Positions 5,125 to 7,324 of a DNA stretch of 7,324 nucleotides are shown piece after piece. Below the pieces are notes generated by a model. That model saw only the letters and a list, made by a program, of their open reading frames with translations. It made no database searches and was not told the DNA's origin. Each line of letters opens with the position of its first letter. Positions within the stretch are counted from its first letter, which is position 1. Location of the stretch: positions 1 through 7,324 of the forward strand of contig DAOUQR010000049.1 in NCBI GenBank assembly GCA_030625525.1. The letters are read 5' to 3'. A program made the translations under genes and the position numbers. The DNA is from Pseudomonadota bacterium. Lineage in GTDB: Bacteria > Pseudomonadota > Gammaproteobacteria > DAOUQR01.

Positions 5125-5313
5125 TTACATTATGTTACAGCTAGTTTGAGACCCACTCGTCAATCCGTCTTCATCAAAATCAATTTTTGATTGAACTATC
5201 ATTTTGTTATTTGAATTCGACTGTGCAGGTTTTACATCAATATCAAAAGTTTCTTTTAGTAAAGTGTCAATTTTACTCACTAGACCATAGGTAGGAAGAT
5301 TGGATGACATCAT
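5125..5313 (-). CDS. 62-residue protein ending in a CaaX-like Cys-Asn-Ile-Met
   Basis: ATG 5313 is preceded by AAGGA with a 9-nt spacer; a second ATG follows at once. I do not recognise the family. Residues 10-23 (GLVSKIDTLLKETF) could form a short amphipathic helix, residues 30-43 are Asn/Ser/Gln-rich and flexible, 45-49 is the acidic run DFDED, and the end is LTSGSQTSCNIM. The single Cys is fourth from the end, followed by Asn, Ile, Met: this fits a eukaryotic farnesylation (CaaX) box, where Ile at a2 and Met at X are favoured. No signal peptide or membrane span is seen. It stops 17 bp before the start of the large methyltransferase-like gene and is probably in its operon. Alternatives are a RiPP precursor with a Ser/Thr/Cys-rich core, or an ordinary small protein whose ending is chance. 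Confidence 0.65.
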   Translation of the reverse strand: MMSSNLPTYGLVSKIDTLLKETFDIDVKPAQSNSNNKMIVQSKIDFDEDGLTSGSQTSCNIM

Positions 5314-5391
5314 AAATATAAATCCTTAAGAATGTAATATTGATTGCTAATCTATTTTTCCATACTAACCTTAACGGATTATTAAGAATGT

Positions 5392-6207
5392 TTATTTAGT
5401 CGGTAGCACCCCTTCAAAAACCGTTTTAGCCGGGCCCGTTAAATAGGCAGGATGGGTTTCATCGACCCATGTTATTTCGCAGGTGCCTCCGGGAAGCTCA
5501 ATATTCAAGGCACTGTCATAATTAAAATAACACATCGCAATGACACCCGCGGCAACAGCACCACTACCGCACGCTAAGGTTTCGCCAACACCGCGTTCAT
5601 ACACTCGCAGCTTTATGTGGGTATCATCAATGCGCTGCATTAAACCAACATTAACGCCATTGAGAAAAGGGTGGAGTTGTTGCAATGCGGTGGCTATTTC
5701 AGCTAACGGTTGCGCGCCCACATCATCAACGAAGGCAACCGCATGTGGATTGCCAATCCAAGCCGTGTGAAAATTTAAATTGTTTAAGCTTAAAGGATCC
5801 GTGCGTGTATCCGGGATATCGGCGTGGTTGAATTGCATCACCCCCATATCTACTTTGACCCATTCATCTTGTAATATTTGCGCTGACAACAGACCTGTTG
5901 CTGTTTTGAATAGAATAGGATTTTTTTGAGTGAGCTTGTGTTGATGACAATACCAGGCAACACATCTAGCGCCATTTCCGCATTGGCCCACCTCTGCTCC
6001 ATCAGCATTAAAGATGCGATAGGTAAAATCAGTGTCAGGATCCGCACTGGCTTCGAGCACTAAGCACTGATCGAAACCGATACCGCGATGGCGATCACTA
6101 AGATGCTGTATCTGTTGAGGCGTCAACGTGAACGGCTGCTCAATGGCGTTAATAACAATAAAGTCATTGCCTAAGCCATGCATTTTGGTGAAATTCAGTT
6201 GCGTCAT
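5392..6207 (-). CDS. dapF: Diaminopimelate epimerase
   Basis: DapF interconverts LL- and meso-diaminopimelate in the cytoplasm, feeding both lysine and peptidoglycan synthesis. I choose ATG 6207 (MTQLNFTKMHGLGNDFIVIN) because AAGGGA lies about 8 nt upstream and the family starts here; an upstream ATG at 6234 would add nine residues and overlap the previous gene. The 271 residues agree with the usual length of about 275. The two catalytic cysteines are present: Cys76 in NADGAEVGQCGNGARC and Cys213 in GETLACGSGAVAAG. The substrate-binding IGNPHAVAF and ERGVGET motifs are also intact. It follows the DUF481 gene by 16 bp and is third in the lysA operon. After its stop there are 78 AT-rich bases with only a weak CTTAA/TTAAG stem. 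Confidence 0.97.
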   Translation of the reverse strand: MTQLNFTKMHGLGNDFIVINAIEQPFTLTPQQIQHLSDRHRGIGFDQCLVLEASADPDTDFTYRIFNADGAEVGQCGNGARCVAWYCHQHKLTQKNPILFKTATGLLSAQILQDEWVKVDMGVMQFNHADIPDTRTDPLSLNNLNFHTAWIGNPHAVAFVDDVGAQPLAEIATALQQLHPFLNGVNVGLMQRIDDTHIKLRVYERGVGETLACGSGAVAAGVIAMCYFNYDSALNIELPGGTCEITWVDETHPAYLTGPAKTVFEGVLPTK

Positions 6208-6223
6208 TCGTGAATATCCCTTG

Positions 6224-6955
6224 TTAAAAATCAAACACGACTGCTATTTTCGACACCGTGTCGAGCTTGGTTGTATTTTTAGTTTCAGGCGGAATCTTTG
6301 TATCATAGTCCATCGTATACGATAATTCTAAGCCTAGGCGTTTTGAAATTTTGGTTCTCAATGCAGAGACTGATTTGATATGCGTGTTACGTTGTCCCGC
6401 ATCAATTTTGATTTTTTGTTTAAAGCTGGCTGACTCACTGAGCTTGCGCTTATAAAGAGCCATCGTGCTTACGATAAATTCATTTTGAAATTTACGTGAA
6501 CCGGATATACGACTATGGCTACTACCCGGACCGACCTCAAGAATGAAACGCGTTTTATCATCACGGTATAAAATACGTCCATAACCAACGGCACTTCTAA
6601 TGACAAAATCATACGCACCAAATCGATCATAGGCCACTTCGGTTTTCGCAAATAAGTATGAATCGTCCGAGATAATGCGACGTAACTCAGCATTGAAATC
6701 TATTTTTTCCGTATTCGTTGCTTTGTTGGATGAATCTAACTGCCCTTCAATACTGCTTGTATTATCCCATTGAGATGTCTGGTATTTAATACCGATTTTC
6801 CCATTGATATTTTGGGAACTATTATTACCCGTATTGACCACCGCACCCGCTTGCAGACTACCTTTCCAAGGTGGATTGAGTGGTTCTAGCTTTTTTTCGT
6901 GAGCAAAGGTAGCGAGTGAAACCAACAACAAAATCGTTACAACACCGTGCTTCAT
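6224..6955 (-). CDS. DUF481 (YdiY-like) outer-membrane beta-barrel protein
   Basis: The 243-residue product starts MKHGVVTILLLVSLATFAHE, a clear Sec signal peptide with likely cleavage after TFA (about residue 18). The mature part is made of alternating-hydrophobicity strands with the DUF481 signature WKGSLQAGAVVNTGNNSSQN, and later YDRFGAYDFVIRSAVGYGRI and LEVGPGSSHSR. It ends in Phe (AVVFDF), the usual C-terminal signal for BAM-dependent outer-membrane insertion. DUF481 proteins are predicted salt-inducible or porin-like barrels of unknown function. The ATG overlaps the lysA stop (ATGA), so translation is probably coupled, and dapF follows after 16 bp. Its place between two diaminopimelate genes is not explained by its fold; an envelope link through murein synthesis is conceivable but inferred. 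Confidence 0.85.
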   Translation of the reverse strand: MKHGVVTILLLVSLATFAHEKKLEPLNPPWKGSLQAGAVVNTGNNSSQNINGKIGIKYQTSQWDNTSSIEGQLDSSNKATNTEKIDFNAELRRIISDDSYLFAKTEVAYDRFGAYDFVIRSAVGYGRILYRDDKTRFILEVGPGSSHSRISGSRKFQNEFIVSTMALYKRKLSESASFKQKIKIDAGQRNTHIKSVSALRTKISKRLGLELSYTMDYDTKIPPETKNTTKLDTVSKIAVVFDF

Positions 6956-7324
6956 GAAAGTATTTCTTCTAGTTTATATAAATCTTCATAGGATTCGCGT
7001 CGACCAATGATATGGACATTTACATCATCAACCATCACCTCGGCAACGCGAGGTCGGCTATTGTAATTGGAGCTCATTGAAAAGCCATACGCCCCAGCGG
7101 ATCGAATCGCAACTAAATCACCGGGAGCAATAGAAAGGGTGCGATCTCTGCCAAAACAATCAGCCGTTTCACAAACCGGCCCCACCACATCATAATCTCG
7201 TTCGAGGTGTGCTGCGTTTTGTTGCACAGGCCAGATTGCTTGCCATGCTTGATACAATGCTGGGCGCAGTAAATCATTCATCCCAGCATCGATAACGGCG
7301 AAATGCTTGCCACAGTTTTCTTTA
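6952..7324 (-). CDS. lysA: Diaminopimelate decarboxylase (C-terminal part, cut by window edge)
   Basis: The last 124 residues of LysA are visible; the frame is open to the window end. LysA is a PLP enzyme that decarboxylates meso-diaminopimelate to L-lysine. The visible part is the C-terminal beta domain of the fold-III PLP family: FAVIDAGMNDLLRPALYQAW, then DVVGPVCETADCFGRDR, which contains the active-site Cys/Glu contributed across the dimer interface, and AGAYGFSMSSNYNSRPR with the conserved substrate-contacting Tyr. The end, YEDLYKLEEILS, is normal for the family. The stop overlaps the start of the DUF481 gene by 4 nt. The N-terminal barrel with the PLP lysine lies outside the window. Confidence 0.96.
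   Translation of the reverse strand, partial: KENCGKHFAVIDAGMNDLLRPALYQAWQAIWPVQQNAAHLERDYDVVGPVCETADCFGRDRTLSIAPGDLVAIRSAGAYGFSMSSNYNSRPRVAEVMVDDVNVHIIGRRESYEDLYKLEEILS

Noticed and set aside
5540..6047. ORFs at 5540-5770 (plus) and 5850-6047 (minus)
   Set aside because: Both are shadows of dapF, whose catalytic motifs fix the real frame.
5392..6234. DapF start at ATG 6234
   Set aside because: It overlaps the end of the DUF481 gene and adds nine residues before the conserved MTQLNF start; the AAGGGA site supports ATG 6207.
6128..6693. ORFs at 6128-6325 (plus) and 6469-6693 (minus)
   Set aside because: Shadows of dapF and the DUF481 gene; they carry no signal peptide, motif or ribosome site of their own.
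1..7324. CRISPR arrays, tRNA or rRNA genes, insertion-sequence transposases
   Set aside because: I saw no regularly spaced repeats beyond the two hairpin units, no cloverleaf-like sequence, and no transposase motif.

Overview
The window looks like chromosomal DNA of an AT-rich gammaproteobacterium. The lysine/peptidoglycan block (lysA, dapF) and the protein families around it would fit the Legionellales (Legionella, Coxiella, Berkiella relatives), but that placement is inferred from gene content and was not tested. It has a core-metabolic gene or operon at each edge and a disturbed, accessory-looking middle (about 560-5390) with broken genes, repeats and a toxin-antitoxin pair.

Left edge (1-720): the N-terminal third of a thiamine-diphosphate enzyme of the acetolactate synthase type, minus strand and cut by the window edge, with a possible promoter and the first copy of a 92-bp repeat upstream. 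Next (755-1893): a plus-strand AAA ATPase/PD-(D/E)xK gene of the COG1672/DUF234 type. Two tandem hairpins precede it, the second burying the Shine-Dalgarno sequence. The gene is dead: an internal deletion has removed the Walker B half of the ATPase and shifted the frame. The second copy of the 92-bp repeat follows at 1982-2073, so the two copies bracket the broken gene.

Middle (2262-2884): a complete higBA toxin-antitoxin operon on the minus strand, toxin first, with a clear sigma-70-like promoter that predicts a leaderless or near-leaderless toxin mRNA. Between it and the next gene lies degraded sequence holding a leucine-rich-repeat-like remnant.

Centre right (3207-5313): a minus-strand two-gene unit of unknown function. 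A 62-residue protein ends in Cys-Asn-Ile-Met, a textbook-looking CaaX prenylation box. After 17 bp comes a large protein with a SAM-methyltransferase-like Rossmann core. Its obvious N-terminus (start at 5107, good Shine-Dalgarno) is one base out of frame with the main reading frame, the break falling at an A5 tract, and a possible LRR tail lies in the -1 frame past its stop. This pair is the least explained and most interesting part of the window.

Right edge (5392-7324): a tight minus-strand operon lysA (C-terminal part) - DUF481 outer-membrane protein - dapF. LysA and DapF are the last steps around meso-diaminopimelate in lysine and murein synthesis; the predicted beta-barrel protein between them is translationally coupled to lysA. 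All calls come from reading the sequence; no database search was possible.
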